64,000 nt of DNA from Cryptomeria japonica (Eukaryota; Streptophyta; Pinopsida; Cupressales; Cupressaceae). The translations under genes and the position numbers were made by a program. Under the pieces are notes generated by a model, which had not been told where the DNA came from, did no database searches, and saw only the letters and a program-made list of their open reading frames with translations. The stretch is taken from positions 258,585,533-258,649,532 of the forward strand of contig NC_081410.1 in assembly GCF_030272615.1 (NCBI RefSeq), given 5' to 3'. Shown piece by piece: positions 12,901 through 25,399 of the stretch. Within the stretch, counting starts at the first letter, position 1, and each line of letters begins with the position of its first letter.

Positions 12901-13948
12901 GCTTTCTCCTCATTAATGCATCTTGTAGAATCCATAGTTATAGGATCATCTTCCTTCATATCAATGAACACAAATTCATCTCTTGAATTTCCCTTATCTG
13001 ACTCATCATCTGTCACACCTTCATCAACAACATAATAACACTTCTTCTGATATTTACGCTTATATGGCTTAAATGGCTTAATATCATTTCTATCTCTTTC
13101 CGGACACCTTGATGCAAAATGTCCTATCTTATTGCCTGAAAACTAATTAAGAGGTAACTTTCCTTCATACTTACTGGCACCTTTAGGCAATCTTGTGGCA
13201 ATAAGTTCTTCAAGATTCTCAAGCTCTCTTTCTTCATCTTCCATTCCTTTCATCTCTTTCTCATATTTGGATACTCTTGTAGAAATTTCTCTCAGATCAA
13301 ATCTCTGCTTCCTGGAAATAGTATATTTGAATGCAGATTTAGTCTTAGGAAGAGAGTCTCCAAACTCACTCAGCTCAAAAGCATGAAGCTTACCAATCAA
13401 CATGTCTCTTGTCACATTTGTCACAGTCCAGATCTTTTCAATAGCAGTAGCTTTATGTTTGTAGCCAGGAGGAAAGGACCTCAACACTTTAGCAACAATC
13501 TCAAATTCATCTAACACTCCACCAACACATCTAATTCCACACACAAGCTCAATCACTTTCTACATAAAAGAAGTAATGTTCTCATCTTCAAGTTCTCATA
13601 TTTACCCTTCAAGATCTGCAACTTAGAAATCTTCACATGACTATCAACTTCATGCAAGGTCTCCAATTTTATCCAGATCTCATGAGCAGTCTCTAAGTCC
13701 ATCACATCCATCATTTTAGAATCTGACAAGGCACTTAACAATGCTTCCTTATCTCTAATATTGTATTCTTCTTCCTTTATCTCATCCGGAGAAGTAGGAC
13801 CATTGTGAGGAACATTATATACATTCTTAGTAATCTTCAAGTACTCTTATCCAATGCATCTCAAATGACATTGCATCTGACTTTTCTAGAGAGTGTAGTT
13901 TGTTCCAACAAATCTTGGACCATCCTTCTTAAAAGCAAAGGTTTCCAT
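9903..13948 (-). pseudogene. Copia Gag-Pol polyprotein, broken
   Basis: The start at 13948 gives METFAFKKDGPRFVGTNYTL, a typical Gag opening, and the end at 9903 follows GVISPPNEN. In order come Gag (13948-13143), a damaged zinc-knuckle area (about 13140-13080), protease with DSVCSHHMTGDKSKF (about 12870), GAG-pre-integrase with HKRMWHVNFDCMV (about 12480), integrase (12350-11700), reverse transcriptase (11600-10730), and RNase H with TKHISI-type and LPKDTFEYLREKLG ends (to 9903). The protease motif is DSVCS where DSGCS or DSGAS is usual, so its catalytic glycine is lost. Several stops and frame changes break the protein. It would have packaged, copied and integrated the element. Confidence 0.88.
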
Positions 13949-14004
13949 CCCAAATATTCTCAAGTGGTCAAGATTCTTCCAGAGGATCTAGATCAGGTAC
14001 CAAT

Positions 14005-16583
14005 TGTTTGCAACAATGCAAAAAACTAAGGGGGGTGAATTAGTTTGCACAAAAACTTATTGCAACTTAAACCACAAATCAAATCTGATAATTAACAATT
14101 AAAGCATGAAATGAAACCACATTAACAACACACATAACACCAAGATTTTTGATGTGAAAAACCTGGTTAAGAGAAAAACAATGGTGGGAACCTACCCACA
14201 ATGAGATAATACCCTGTTAGGAGTATATGTAAACATTACAATGGGTAATGTACATGCATTTAGGCACATTGCCTAGAGCTCACTACTCAAATAAGAAACC
14301 TAGAAAGGCTACAACCTTTAGGGAAGGCTCACTGCCTTACAGGAAGTCTCACTAACTTACAAAAGCATTCAGACAACAATATAGATTACATGAACTGTGA
14401 AAATAGCATCTCCATATGCCTGAGTATAGTTTCGATTAGGTTCACTGTGAAATCTTCTCTGGAACACACTTCTTTGCATAACTTCACACAACTTACCTCC
14501 TACCTGAATGATTGATACAATATTCGCACATATAATTATGTCTCTCAATGATTATTACATTCATTTATACAAGTCATCAACCTATATTTCAAGGTTGGCG
14601 AAACCCTCAATACAAATTAAAAAATAATAGCCTCACATGCTACAACAATACATGCAACCCAAAACAATGTCAGCTAAGACATAGTTTGGACCCAAATCAA
14701 TACTGCAAACACGCAACACCTCCAACAATTACGCCTCGATCATTTGCAACACGCTACAACCACCAAGAATGTCACATAACACAAAGAACATCACCAGATA
14801 AATAAAATATTCAATAACACGCACAATAATCAATGCGGACCACCAATACGCATAGAACACGATCTATAGATATTCACAAGCAACACGAATTATACAACAA
14901 CAATCGCAACAACTCGGATCACTAGAATCATCATCATCTCTCTACTGTAGCTCAAGAACACCGACATAACTAACTGTCAACCTGAAAGATTCTCTTGTGG
15001 ATTTCCAAATCACGAACCAATCAAACTGAGGACACACATCAACATCCTGAATACATTCCACATATCTACAACTAAAGATATTAACAAATATTCACAAGCA
15101 ATGTGAATTGCACCACAACAATCATAACAAATCAGATCACTAGAATCATCATCATCTCTCTACCGTAGCTCAAGAACACCAACATAATTGACTGTCAACC
15201 TAAAAGATTCTCTTGTGGATTTCCAAATCATGAACCAATCGAACTGAGGACACACATCAACATCCATAATACATTCCACAAAAACTTACTACAACTTAAC
15301 TTCAAATCAAATCTAATAATTAACAATTAAAGAATGAATTAAAACCACATCAACAACACACATAACACCAATATTTTTGACGTGAAAAACTCGGTTAAGG
15401 AAAAAACCATGGTGGGAACCTACCCACAATGAGATAATACCCTCTTAGGAGTAAATGTAAATATTGCAATGGGAAATGCACATGCATTGAAGCACACTGC
15501 GTAGAGCTCACCACTCAAAGAAGAAACCTAGAAAGCCTACAACCTTTAGGGAAGGCTCACTGCCTTACAGGAAATCTTATTGACTTACAAAAGCATTCAG
15601 ACAATAATCCAGATTACATGAACTATGAAATAACATCTCCATATGCCTGAGTACAGTTTCGATTAGGCTCACTGTCAAATCTTCTCTGCACCACACTTCT
15701 TCACATAACTTCACACAACTTCCTTGCTACTGAATGATTGATACAATATTCGCACATATAATTATGTTTCTCGATTATTATTACATTCATTTATACAATT
15801 CATCAACCTATATTTCAAGGTCGGCTAAACCCTCAATAGAAATTAAAAAAAACCTCACATGCTACAACAATACATGCAGACCAAAAAAATGTTGGCTAAG
15901 ACATAGTCTGGACCCAAATCAATACTGCAAACACGCAACACCTCTAACAATTTTGCCTCGATCATTCGCAACACGCTACAACCACCAAGAATGTCACATA
16001 ACATGAAGAACATCACCAGACAAATAAAATATTCAATAACATGCACAATAATCAATGTGGACCACCAATACGCATAGAACATGATCTAGAGATATTCACA
16101 AGCAATGTGAATTGCACCACAATAATCACAACAACTCGGATCACTAGAATCATCATCCTCTCTCTATCACAACTCAAGAACACCAACATAACTGATTGTC
16201 AACCTGAAAGTTTATCTTGTGGATTCTCAAATAATGAACCAATCAAACTGAGGACACACATCAACATCTAGAATACATTCCACATATCCGCAACTAAAGA
16301 TATTACAATTCCAGAGTAGTATGGAGCACAAACCAGAAAACTGGATAACACGAACAACTGAATAACATCCTCAATACTATATCTCACAACTTGATCACAT
16401 CAATATGTGGACCTCTGAAAATGGGAATGAACCATCTATAGACAAAATACCAGAAACCCTTTAAACTACATCAACTCATCTGCAATACATTGGCTAAACC
16501 AACTCATCCAGCCAAACTGCAACACTGGAATACACAAAAGAATATGTTAACATCAATGACAACACATCAACCAATGTCCAACA
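14005..16583 (-). repeat. 5' LTR (expanded) of Copia element
   Basis: This 2,579-bp LTR starts TGTTTGCAACAATG and ends AATGTCCAACA. It contains a tandem duplication of most of the LTR: the block starting CACAAAAACTTATTGC near 14050 restarts near 15280. A ~200-bp sub-block (ATCACTAGAATCATCATC...) occurs three times, at about 14868-15078, 15091-15275 and 16081-16300. A tail shared with the short LTR closes it. Just outside the LTR at 13990-14004 the minus strand reads TTGGTACCTGATC, a decayed form of the TGGTATCAGAGC primer-binding site. Confidence 0.88.
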
Positions 16584-16588
16584 GTAAT

Positions 16589-16739
16589 GTCAATAAATTT
16601 TCATTGCAAGATCATGTATGTATATGAAGATATTAAAGTTTTTATTTTTGAAAGTTGTGAATGAAAATTTCAAAGTTAATTTTGAAGGCTTTAGAGGTTA
16701 TGAATGAGCCAGAAAGTGGTTGTACTTAGTGTAAGAATT
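16589..16739. other. Pre-insertion flank of Copia element
   Basis: AT-rich sequence that originally joined the DNA left of 8975. No feature was recognised. Confidence 0.4.
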
Positions 16740-17175
16740 TGTTGAAAATAGCCAAGATCAAGAGCACATTGAATAACACAAAAGAGAGACAAATAGATTT
16801 GATAAGAATAAATTGTATTCTAATCAAGAGAAAAATGAGATCAATTGGATCATTACATACAATGTATGATGAGCTTGCTTATAAAGGAAAGGCTAAGAGA
16901 CAAGAGAGAACACAATTATGACATGTGGCTCAATGAGATGCAAGGGTAGGTAGGAGAAATAATAAAATATTCCACAAGAGGTGGATCACCCACCAAAGGT
17001 GGAATCTAACAACAAGATCACACCATAAAAAGTGAAATTTATCCTACATACACACTCCCAATGTATGCACATCTCTCTAAGTGTCTCATATGCAAACTAC
17101 AATGTGGTGCATGTACCTAAGTAAACTTAAGTAAAGTGTAAGTATATCTAACTTGAATAAATAATTACACCAACA
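16740..17175 (-). repeat. 3' LTR of Gag-protease-only Copia element
   Basis: A 436-bp unit beginning TGTTGAAAATAGCC and ending ACACCAACA, followed directly inward by a polypurine tract. No partner LTR was found at the other side, because the element is truncated there. Confidence 0.7.
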
Positions 17176-17192
17176 CCCCCCCTTAAGTTCAG
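17176..17192 (-). promoter_or_regulatory. Polypurine tract
   Basis: On the minus strand this reads GCTGAACTTAAGGGGGG, ending at the LTR border. It is a canonical plant Copia polypurine tract and fixes the element's orientation as minus. Confidence 0.7.
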
Positions 17193-17617
17193 CTTAGGGG
17201 AATGCACTTAAGTCTACAATGCAACTAAGATAGCAAGATGGGTCTCGACTACAAGACCATGTTAAGTACCCATGTACAAATGCAAATGCAATCCCCCATA
17301 AAGTGGGGAAAGAGAGAAAAACCCAATGGGAAACCCACCCTCCTCCCACCCCCCTCGCCCAAAAAAAAGAGGGAGATGAAAACTATACAAATAAATCTCA
17401 AAGAAGTATGTGAAGGACAAAGCCCCATGTGAGGAAAAAGTCCCCCCCCCCCCCATATGAGAGAAGAAGAGAGACCAAGTAGCCCCCCCTCAATGTAGAA
17501 TCTACACCAATGGTAGAAGCTCAAAACTGAATAAATAAACTACTCCACGAACGTCGAACAATGTTCCTTCCCTTAGGAAGAAAAAAAACCAAAGGTGTAT
17601 CCATGAAGTCTCCCTAA
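17193..17617. other. Internal non-coding stretch of Copia-type element
   Basis: Between the polypurine tract and the end of the coding frame. It includes a cytosine homopolymer around 17443-17455 and C-rich or purine-rich runs. No supported gene. Confidence 0.5.
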
Positions 17618-19500
17618 TCATGAAGGGAAGAGGTAAGAAAAAAACTCATGATGTATGAAGTCTCTGAAAAACTGCTCAAGTGTTCCCATGTCGATGTTGA
17701 AAGTTACCCCCTCCAAAGGTGGTGTACTGATCCACATTGCTGAAAATGACACTCCAAGATCTAGTGGAGATGAATGTAAAACAATATCCAAAGACTCACA
17801 TGTCTCCTCTAAGGATAAAAAGACCTCCTCCAAATGTTGTACAAAAGTATCCATAATCATGTCAACCTGGAAAGAATGATCATGTAGAGAATGCACAAGA
17901 GGGTCATAGTGTTCCCTCGCAACAATCAAATAAGGATCATCTTCATCAAAGAGATGATGAATATCATCAATGATCTCTCCCAAATCTACAATGTAGGACT
18001 CCACAAACAAACCTGCAATGTTTGTCAAGTAGGCATCCCAATGAACTGAAGATGGAAGACAAGATATATCCTGCTGCACTGAATCACCAGAAGGCAAAAC
18101 TGTCACATCATCTGCATCATCAGGTGAAATAGGTGATGTGATATCAAGAGGAGGAGATGAAATGCAAGGATCAAGAACGGGGTCACATGTGAGAATCCCC
18201 AAGTTCAAGTACCCAAAGTTCTCCTCGAAATATGAATCATCATAAGAAGTATGATCATCACGTGAAGAATCATCCTCATCAATAGGAACAAAATATGTAA
18301 AGGAATACAACCGAGATGCATGATCCACCACCCCTCTAGAAATAATAGCTCTAGTATCTAAGTCTCTAATAATAACTGAATCAGGTGTGAACTCCACAGT
18401 TTTCCTTGTTGCCCCATGAGTGATTTGATAGATGGAAAGAAGATTGTTTGTCAAATGGGGTACACACAACACATCATTGAAGGAGTTATCCCCAATGGAA
18501 ACAGATCCTTTCCCAATCACATCCATGTATATATGATTTCCCATCAAAATAGTGGGCATGTGACAAGGCTCAAACGAACTGAATGTAGATTGTGAAGATG
18601 CCATATGATGAGAAGCTCCTGAATCTAGAAGCCATCTCCCTAAATCATGACTTGTAGTAGCACAAAGAGAATGCCCCTTTCCTTTTGACTATAAGGAAGG
18701 GGAAGGAGATGAATCCTTCTTCTTATAAGTGGATGGTAAATCAATGTTGTTCTTCTTGAGGATGTTGGTCAACTCATCAATTTTCTTAGTGTGGCAATGA
18801 TGCTCATCATGACCACTTTTCTTGCAATAAGAACAAAACCTCTCCCTATATGATTTACCCTTAGGTGAGCAAGTAGAATCCTTTTGTTGTGGAGAGGAAG
18901 GTTGTGCTCCATCTTGTTGTGTCTTAGGCTTTAACTGCTTCTGCTTCTTGTTGGAATTCTTTCCTTGATTCTCTTGATTACCTTTATTAGCCACCAAAGC
19001 CTTAGACTTGGAAGGCTTGAAAATCCCCATGCTCAACAACTTAGATGGCTCCAACATCAACATTTATGTGAATGCATCAAATGTAGGCATAGTGAAGGAA
19101 CTACCCACTATCAAGCGACGAGTTTGGAAACTAGAAACAAATGCTGCATACTCTGATGGAAACTTTCCCAATAGGTTGTAGACCAACTGTGCATCCTTCT
19201 TCTCAATGCCACAATCGTTTAGTTGCGCTCTTAGCTCATTTTCCTTGGTAACATAATCTTGGATTGTATCAAAGTTCTTGGGATCCAACATGGTGAGATC
19301 ATTATCAAGTTGATAGCCTCTAATCTTATCAGTTTGACCATACAATTTTCCTAAGACATCCCATGCTTCCTTAACTGTTTTACACTTATTAATGTGAAAT
19401 ATGCTATCCTTTGATATTGTAATGGAGGAAATTTGCTACCTCAAGGATGATGGATCCTCAAGAACAAACTATCCCTCAGATACCTCCTCGAACTAGCTCT
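17618..19500 (-). pseudogene. Gag-protease protein of a TR-GAG-like Copia element
   Basis: One minus-strand frame runs through Gag (SKDSIFHINKCKTVKEAWDV, near 19430), a zinc knuckle (CSYCKKSGHDEHHCH, near 18830), the protease site LLDSGASHHMA (near 18620), and the GAG-pre-integrase end (DHASRLYSFTYFV). It then continues for about 220 acidic residues rich in D, E, S and P to a stop at 17618. Integrase, RT and RNase H are absent, and the frame is closed by the acidic stretch instead. Within the frame are a stop after Gag (near 19062), one before the protease (near 18689), and two more upstream near 19440-19470. Such an element would depend on Pol from a relative. Its Gag N-terminus and 5' LTR are missing to the right of about 19500. 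Confidence 0.72.
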
Positions 19501-19741
19501 AAGGTGAGCTAGGAGATAAAAAAGCAACAGAGTTAAGCAGTTAATCACAATTTGAGGCTCTCAAATGGCTCTGTCAAGCCTTTGCCCAAAGGACGAGTGC
19601 ACAGGTCTTAGACACCAACATGACACACTGTCGTACTGTATAGACAAGGTACATAGTTCGTACAAAAAATTCTAAGTGCGATTATAATGCAATAAAAATA
19701 CAGAAAATAATGAAGCTAAGCTAGTAAATGAAATATATGAA
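19501..19741. other. Left flank of CACTA candidate
   Basis: Non-coding sequence that ends ATATATGAA; the last three bases are the target duplication. Removing 19742-60298 would join it to ATAACCAAGATAAAATGG at 60299. Confidence 0.45.
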
Positions 19742-19965
19742 CACTAGTAGAAATATGACAAATATATGACCAGGTGACTAAAACTTTTAGTCACGACAAG
19801 TAAAAATGACCAAATTCTAGTCATTTTTTGAGATAGAACTATAAATGACTAAATACATGACTAATTTGGTCATCGGGTAAGAAAACACAACTAAATAATT
19901 AGTCACACAAATAAAAATGACTAATTTAATGACTAATTTGATCATTCGATAAAATACATGACTAA
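19742..19965 (+). repeat. CACTA left terminus and subterminal repeats
   Basis: Terminal inverted repeat of about 29 bp followed by repeated TGACTAA/TTAGTCA-type motifs in both orientations (for example GTGACTAAAA, TTTTAGTCAC, CATGACTAATTTGG). Motifs of this kind are transposase-binding sites in the family; binding here is inferred. Confidence 0.75.
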
Positions 19966-19990
19966 ACATAAGATTTATGCTTGAATAACA

Positions 19991-20007
19991 GATATGTGTG
20001 TGTGTGT

Positions 20008-20040
<33 letters not shown>
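19991..20040. repeat. (GT)n microsatellite
   Basis: A nearly pure GT dinucleotide tract interrupted once by GGGT near 20008. Confidence 0.97.
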
Positions 20041-22001
20041 TATATATGAAAATATATAAGATTCAATGATTAGTATAAGGAACAATGCTTTACTTCTATT
20101 CACTAATGATAAGATAGTTGTTACCTTTTTTTCGCCCTTCAAGTCAAAAAAATGGCCCATATAGGATCTTTGGCATTTAGTTAAAATTTCGGAGATAGTT
20201 AAAGGGGATTTAAATAAAATCAAAAGTTTTTTATTTATTTAAAATAAGTTGTAATCATTATTTTCCTCTTATATATTGGAATCAAAGCTTTCAAGAAAGC
20301 ACTTATTTCATGTGTAATAGAGCAAAAAGAGGTTCATTTTTAATGTTTGGAGGGAAATCAGAGTTAAGTTGTATTCCCACGTGGAACTTAGGGTTCCCTC
20401 CATATTACAACTTTAGTTTCTCCCCTCATCTTGTTGTTTCATTATGAAAATGGAGTTTCATGTGCAAAAGATCACATGCAGATTCTTCTTGAGCCCTTGT
20501 AGCAGCTGGATGATATCAAGAAGGGACAAAACTTTGAGTCATGTAAGGGTTCTCAATGTAGAAGAAACAATTTCGGCATCCTAAGAGTAGTAAAAGTCAT
20601 TTTTAGAGGATCTTGTATGTGGTTGCATACGATATGACTAAAGAGAACATAGCCATGAACACTACTACAAGTATCCCATACATGCTATTCTCCAAAAAGA
20701 CATGTTTATTTAATCCGAGAGCCCTCTTAGTACAATATGAGAAAAGAGTTCAATCTCACATGCATGAGAAAAAGGGGGTTTTATTCTCTTATTTTATTCA
20801 ATAAATGATGATCATGGAAATGGTAATGTTATGAGTGAATGAATGTTTTATTCAATATTTTCACAGTTTTGTTTTGAAAAATATCCTTTCATTGCCATAT
20901 TTTTATGAGTCTTCCTTCCAAATCCTTTAGGGTTAGACTGATCATGATGTATAACAATGAAATATCAAAGTATTTGTTCACTATTATAAACCCTACCAAA
21001 GAACAATGACCTAACTCAAAATAGAGTACCCAAAGAAAAGTGATTTTACTCATTGTTAGGAGGGTCTTCATAGATAAGCAAATACAACCTCAAATATCCT
21101 CTTCATAGTAGAAGAATATGACATGGTAAGCTTTTCTATTCATATGGGGTCATGATAGCAACAATATGTGTGTATTTTCTTCCAAGTATCATGTTGTAGT
21201 AGTCTTCCAGATTAGAGCATGTAGGGTATATGGATACTATAAGCCCTTTGTACGACAATAGCAATTGTTGCATTTTAGTATACTTGTATCTATTGTAATA
21301 GTTGATAGATTTCAATACTTCTATAATTTTACCTCATGATAGGGGGGGCTTAGATCAAGTGTTAGGATCTAAAGAATGGTATATACATATAAATTTGAGA
21401 CTCTTTGTAATGTGAACCGATTTAGGTGTTGTATCCTTTAATATGAATAAAGATTAGGGCTGTAGGACATACCATTAACGACATCTAGTAGACCAAAATA
21501 TGTAAATATATTGCCCCTTAATCAACGCTCACTCACTTTAACAACACACTCTAGTTTTTTCATAAATACATACATACTTTTGAAATCATATTACTTGGTC
21601 GTTATACCAAATTATGTAGAGAAGGGATAGAAGAATGACAAAGTAAAATTCAGTAGCTTAGGCTAATGAGATTTGTTGACAATTACTTGTTCTTGGTATT
21701 TTTTATTTTCTTTTCAATATGAATTTCAGATTGATCCTCTATTTAATTCTGACACAACTATAAGCTTTTGAAAAAAAATTAAGCCTGGCTAGAAAATATA
21801 GCTTGTAGATCAATTGTTTTAAGATGAAACTTGGTTTATGTGTTTTTAAAGTTCAAAATATCAAGTTATTTTGAAATATGGCTTTGTTTTTATTTTTGAA
21901 AACTAATATGCTTGGCTCATACAATTTTTATTTACTTTACAAAAAGTACTAAGCTATATGTGCTATGGTGCCATATATATCTTCATTCTTTTTCCCTAAA
22001 G
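20041..22001. other. CACTA interior, no gene recognised
   Basis: AT-rich sequence with only short open frames on both strands. Nothing was recognised as a transposase core, though heavily decayed exons cannot be excluded. Confidence 0.4.
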
Positions 22002-22480
22002 TGTCACATCCCGTTTAATTAGCCTAATTTTATTATTGAATTATTATGTATTAATTGTTAAGCAAATGGTTAGGAAAGATGATTGGAGTATGTTAAGTGT
22101 ACTAATGACACTCTCTTAGGTTAGAGAGAGCATCATCGAGAAAAAGGTTCTAGTCGGTGAAAGTAACCTATCATGATGAGATCGATTCACACACTCACTT
22201 AGACTCATGTAGCTAGGTTGCATGTGTTTGATTAGGGTTAAATTTTGGGTTTCTGCATAGGATTAGTGGTATTACCTTGAAAATGGTGTGTATGTGTGTG
22301 GATTGAGTATGAAACTTCTTTATATAATTCTAGGTTAATTAATTAATTAGGAGAGCTCATGCAAGTATTACATCAAAAACTTAACTTAACAGAAGAGTGT
22401 GCTATTTGCAATATGTAGATGTACTTCAAATTCCATCTAAATAGTTCCCAAATAAAATGGGAATTGGCATGGGAATACAT
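22002..22480 (+). repeat. Possible LTR fragment
   Basis: Begins TGTCACATCCCGTTTAATTA, a start typical of plant gypsy LTRs (TGTCACATCCCG). No matching end with TGACA was found nearby, so the right border is arbitrary and this may be only a relic. Confidence 0.3.
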
Positions 22481-22863
22481 ATAACATTCCCTTTTATTTA
22501 AATAATTTTATACTAAAAATAATTTAAAGTTAATATTATGAAAAAAAAAATTAATAAAGATATTATAACCTATTTTTTATTTTATTTAAAAAAATAAAAT
22601 AAAGTAAATAAACAAAATATTAAGAAAATAAAACTTTTAAAAGCATGTATTTCCTTACTTATTAAGAAAGAAAACAAATTTTTATCCTCCATGTGCCTGA
22701 AGATGCTTAGGCAATTTGCATGTGAAGTTAATGTGGAGGAGCTGGCAAAAGGTTGAGAAATTTGGCTATACCTATTTTACACTTGCCAATTACATTGGGG
22801 TGGGAAAAAAGAAAAAAATGGAGACTTTTTAACTAGGGAAGGGGGATGGAGTGAAAAGGATGC

Positions 22864-23020
22864 GTCTATTCTGGCTCCAAAATGACAGTACAGATTGACT
22901 AACATGCGTGTTAGTCATGCGTTTTACATCATCGATTTTGCAATTAACGGCTGCGATTGACTAACCTGTCGCTAACACGCTGTACGAAAGGTCTATTTTG
23001 GAGACAGAATAGCTTCAGTC
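22864..23020. mobile_element. Foldback MITE candidate
   Basis: The outer arms are inverted repeats: TCTATTCTGGCTCCAAAATG at the left and, in reverse complement of the right side, CTATTCTGTCTCCAAAATAG. They are followed by TACAG-containing inner arms. The centre has GATTGACTAAC twice and GTGTTAG/CTAACAC. There is no coding sequence. The target duplication is unclear. Confidence 0.5.
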
Positions 23021-23716
23021 GAGTGAAAAGGGGATGGAGAAGTAGGGCATATGAAAAATGTTTTTATGTGCCAAGTTGATCAAATCCCAAGCCATATATT
23101 GAAGCCCATTGTCTATGACAAGATTGCAAGAGGCTTTCATGCATATGGAGAAAGCGTTCAAGAGTTTTTCTTGAGGATATAGGCGATTACATGTATGTTG
23201 AGTCTTTCTTTAATTGTTAATGTAATTCTATTAAGATCCTGATTGTTTTGTTTGATTTTTTTTTTAATAGTTCTATTCGGTAACCTTTAAAGAATTCCAA
23301 ATCTTTCATCCTAATCCTCTAAAAAATACATTTGTGGGCCCAATCGATCGATATGCTTCACTAATAGGTAGGGTTCCATTGTTATTAGTAGATAATTAAG
23401 TGAATTCCTTGACCAGAATTCGAAACTCATCCCTAGTTAAGAAAATGACATCAAATTTAGAATGCAAAATCAAGTTGTAGGGTTGTTTAAGTCTCTCCTT
23501 TCCTCTCTTCCTGAGTAATACTTGGTAACCTTTTTAGAATTACATGCATTAATTCTGCCAAACATGCCTGCAACTCCCTTTTCATTCAATCTTGAGGTTT
23601 AAACCAAGTTGTTTATCACCAAATCAACATCATATAATTTGGTTACTTCACAGTACATACTAGAGATGTGTTAGCAGCACTGAATACTATTAGCATTTTA
23701 ATTTTAATTTGGACTT
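23021..23716. other. CACTA interior, no gene recognised
   Basis: A short + strand frame near 23060-23190 (PKPYIEAHCL and neighbouring frames) has no recognisable homology. Otherwise AT-rich non-coding sequence. Confidence 0.35.
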
Positions 23717-25399
23717 TGTGATAGGGCTGCCTAGCTTGCTCACACTTCACCTAGTTGATGTTGCTCAATTCCACCAACCTCACTAGGTCTAGCTATGCTT
23801 TAAGACCTCCAAGTCCTTCCCAATCCTTGCTAGGACTTTCTCTTTGCCAATCTTAAGGTGTTTGCAACAAGTATTTTGACTAGGAACTCTACCAACTCAA
23901 TGTGTTTCCCAAATGCTCAATCTTGCATTATTGACAACAACTTGTCAACTTCTCACTTTTCACCCCCATGCTGTTATGAGACATTGTAGAGGTGTGGAGG
24001 TGGTATTTACCATGGAATTAATTCAACTAGGTCCATTTGAGGTTGTGCAATCTTCATCTCCCTTACCGATTTCATAAAATTGCCTAGAAATAGGGCTACA
24101 AAGATGAGCCCCAATTAGGCCTCCCAAATCTGGTTTTTAAGGGTTTTTGGTTTTACGGTTCAAAAGACCTTGCAAGGAGTTTTATTTTTCTTCAATCACT
24201 CACCCATCCTCAATAGATTTTGTAGGTTTTAGCTTTCCAACTTGTCGTACAGTTCCCTAACCCAAAAAATGAAGGTTTGCTAGGGTTTCTAGGCCTTAAC
24301 TGGCAGTGACTGTCCAACTTTGTGAAATGGGCATCTAAAGGACTTGTCAAGGCTTCTCCTTGCAGTTGAAACTCTATATGGACCTCATTAACCATCCCAA
24401 ATGATTTGGTTAAGGTTTTGTATTCACCCCTACAGTATGCATTCAATTTACACCCTATTTTCTCTAGCCAGGTTGCTCCTAGACTCGCCTAGAACAAGGT
24501 GGCAACTATGATAAACTCCACTTCCAGAACTCCTCCCTACATATTTACACTATACATAGGGTTGCCTTCCATTTCCCAATAGGTTGTGATGGTAGCACGA
24601 AGGGATTTTATGGGGCAACCATTTTACACAAATCTTCTATTTACAAGCCAAAACTGGCTGATTGAAAACAAAACAATAAATGTACTAACACACACTATCT
24701 ACAAAGCATGAAATGAACCAAATAGTACTGGAACACACCAAAGAACCACTATCCAAAATTGGATCAATGGATTCAATCCATTTGTGTTCACTTGCTATGC
24801 AAAATAAGACAAAAATGGTGATAACAGTCCGAAAAATGAGTAGTTTCAGGTTGTCATTCATAAAATTCAAAACTTCCAACCTTGGTAACCATGCAAGAGG
24901 AGGTTTAAATAGTCTTCCCTACATGTGGAGGCATCCTAGGTCAATGTTCTAACCTTAACTCCACCGCTAAGCTCTTTTAGGACCAAAGTTGTTATGACAA
25001 CTTTTACAATTTTCCATATTTTGCTTTGCCAACTTAGGCAACCTATTACAAGTCATTATTCATGTATTTTTCAACATTCCTAAGACTATTCTAAACCTCT
25101 CTAATGCTCCCACCAAGTTATGCCTCTTTTGACCATCAAGAAGGCCATTTACCTACTCAAACTACCACCTACTCACAAGGTGCAAACCTAGAAAGAAAAC
25201 TAACTGAACTAGGCCTACACTTGACTCAAATCAAACATTACACACACCTTGGACCCTCTTGGAGTCCTTATTAGAAACCTAACTTGGCTAAGGTCAGTAC
25301 AAGCCAAAATTGTAGAAGGACTATGAGCCTAAGTCCTAGGTGCTCCTAGACCACTTTGTTATCCATTGATAGAGCTCATCCTCTATTGTAAATGTCACA
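23717..25399. mobile_element. Solo-LTR-like unit
   Basis: A 1,683-bp block richer in C than its flanks, beginning TGTGATAGGGC and ending AATGTCACA, so its ends are the inverted pair TGTGA/TCACA. It has no coding frame of note. Flanking pentamers (GACTT and ATTAC) do not match, so the call rests on ends and composition only. Confidence 0.35.

Larger units (their letters stand above)
8980..16583 (-). mobile_element. Copia (SIRE-like) LTR retrotransposon, full structure, dead
   Basis: Both borders are TGTT...CAACA and are flanked by the 5-bp direct repeat GTAAT (8975-8979 and 16584-16588). The element runs on the minus strand: 5' LTR on the right, then a degenerate tRNA-Met-type primer site, Gag-Pol, a polypurine tract, and the 3' LTR on the left. 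The unequal LTRs are its main oddity. Its Pol resembles that of the Copia element at 48247-54929, which belongs to the same broad lineage. Assignment to SIRE/Maximus is inference from RT motifs such as [12 protein letters not shown]. Confidence 0.88.

Noticed and set aside
20652-20670. CACTACTACAAGTATCCC as another CACTA end
   Set aside because: No matching inverse end, no subterminal repeats and no duplication were seen.
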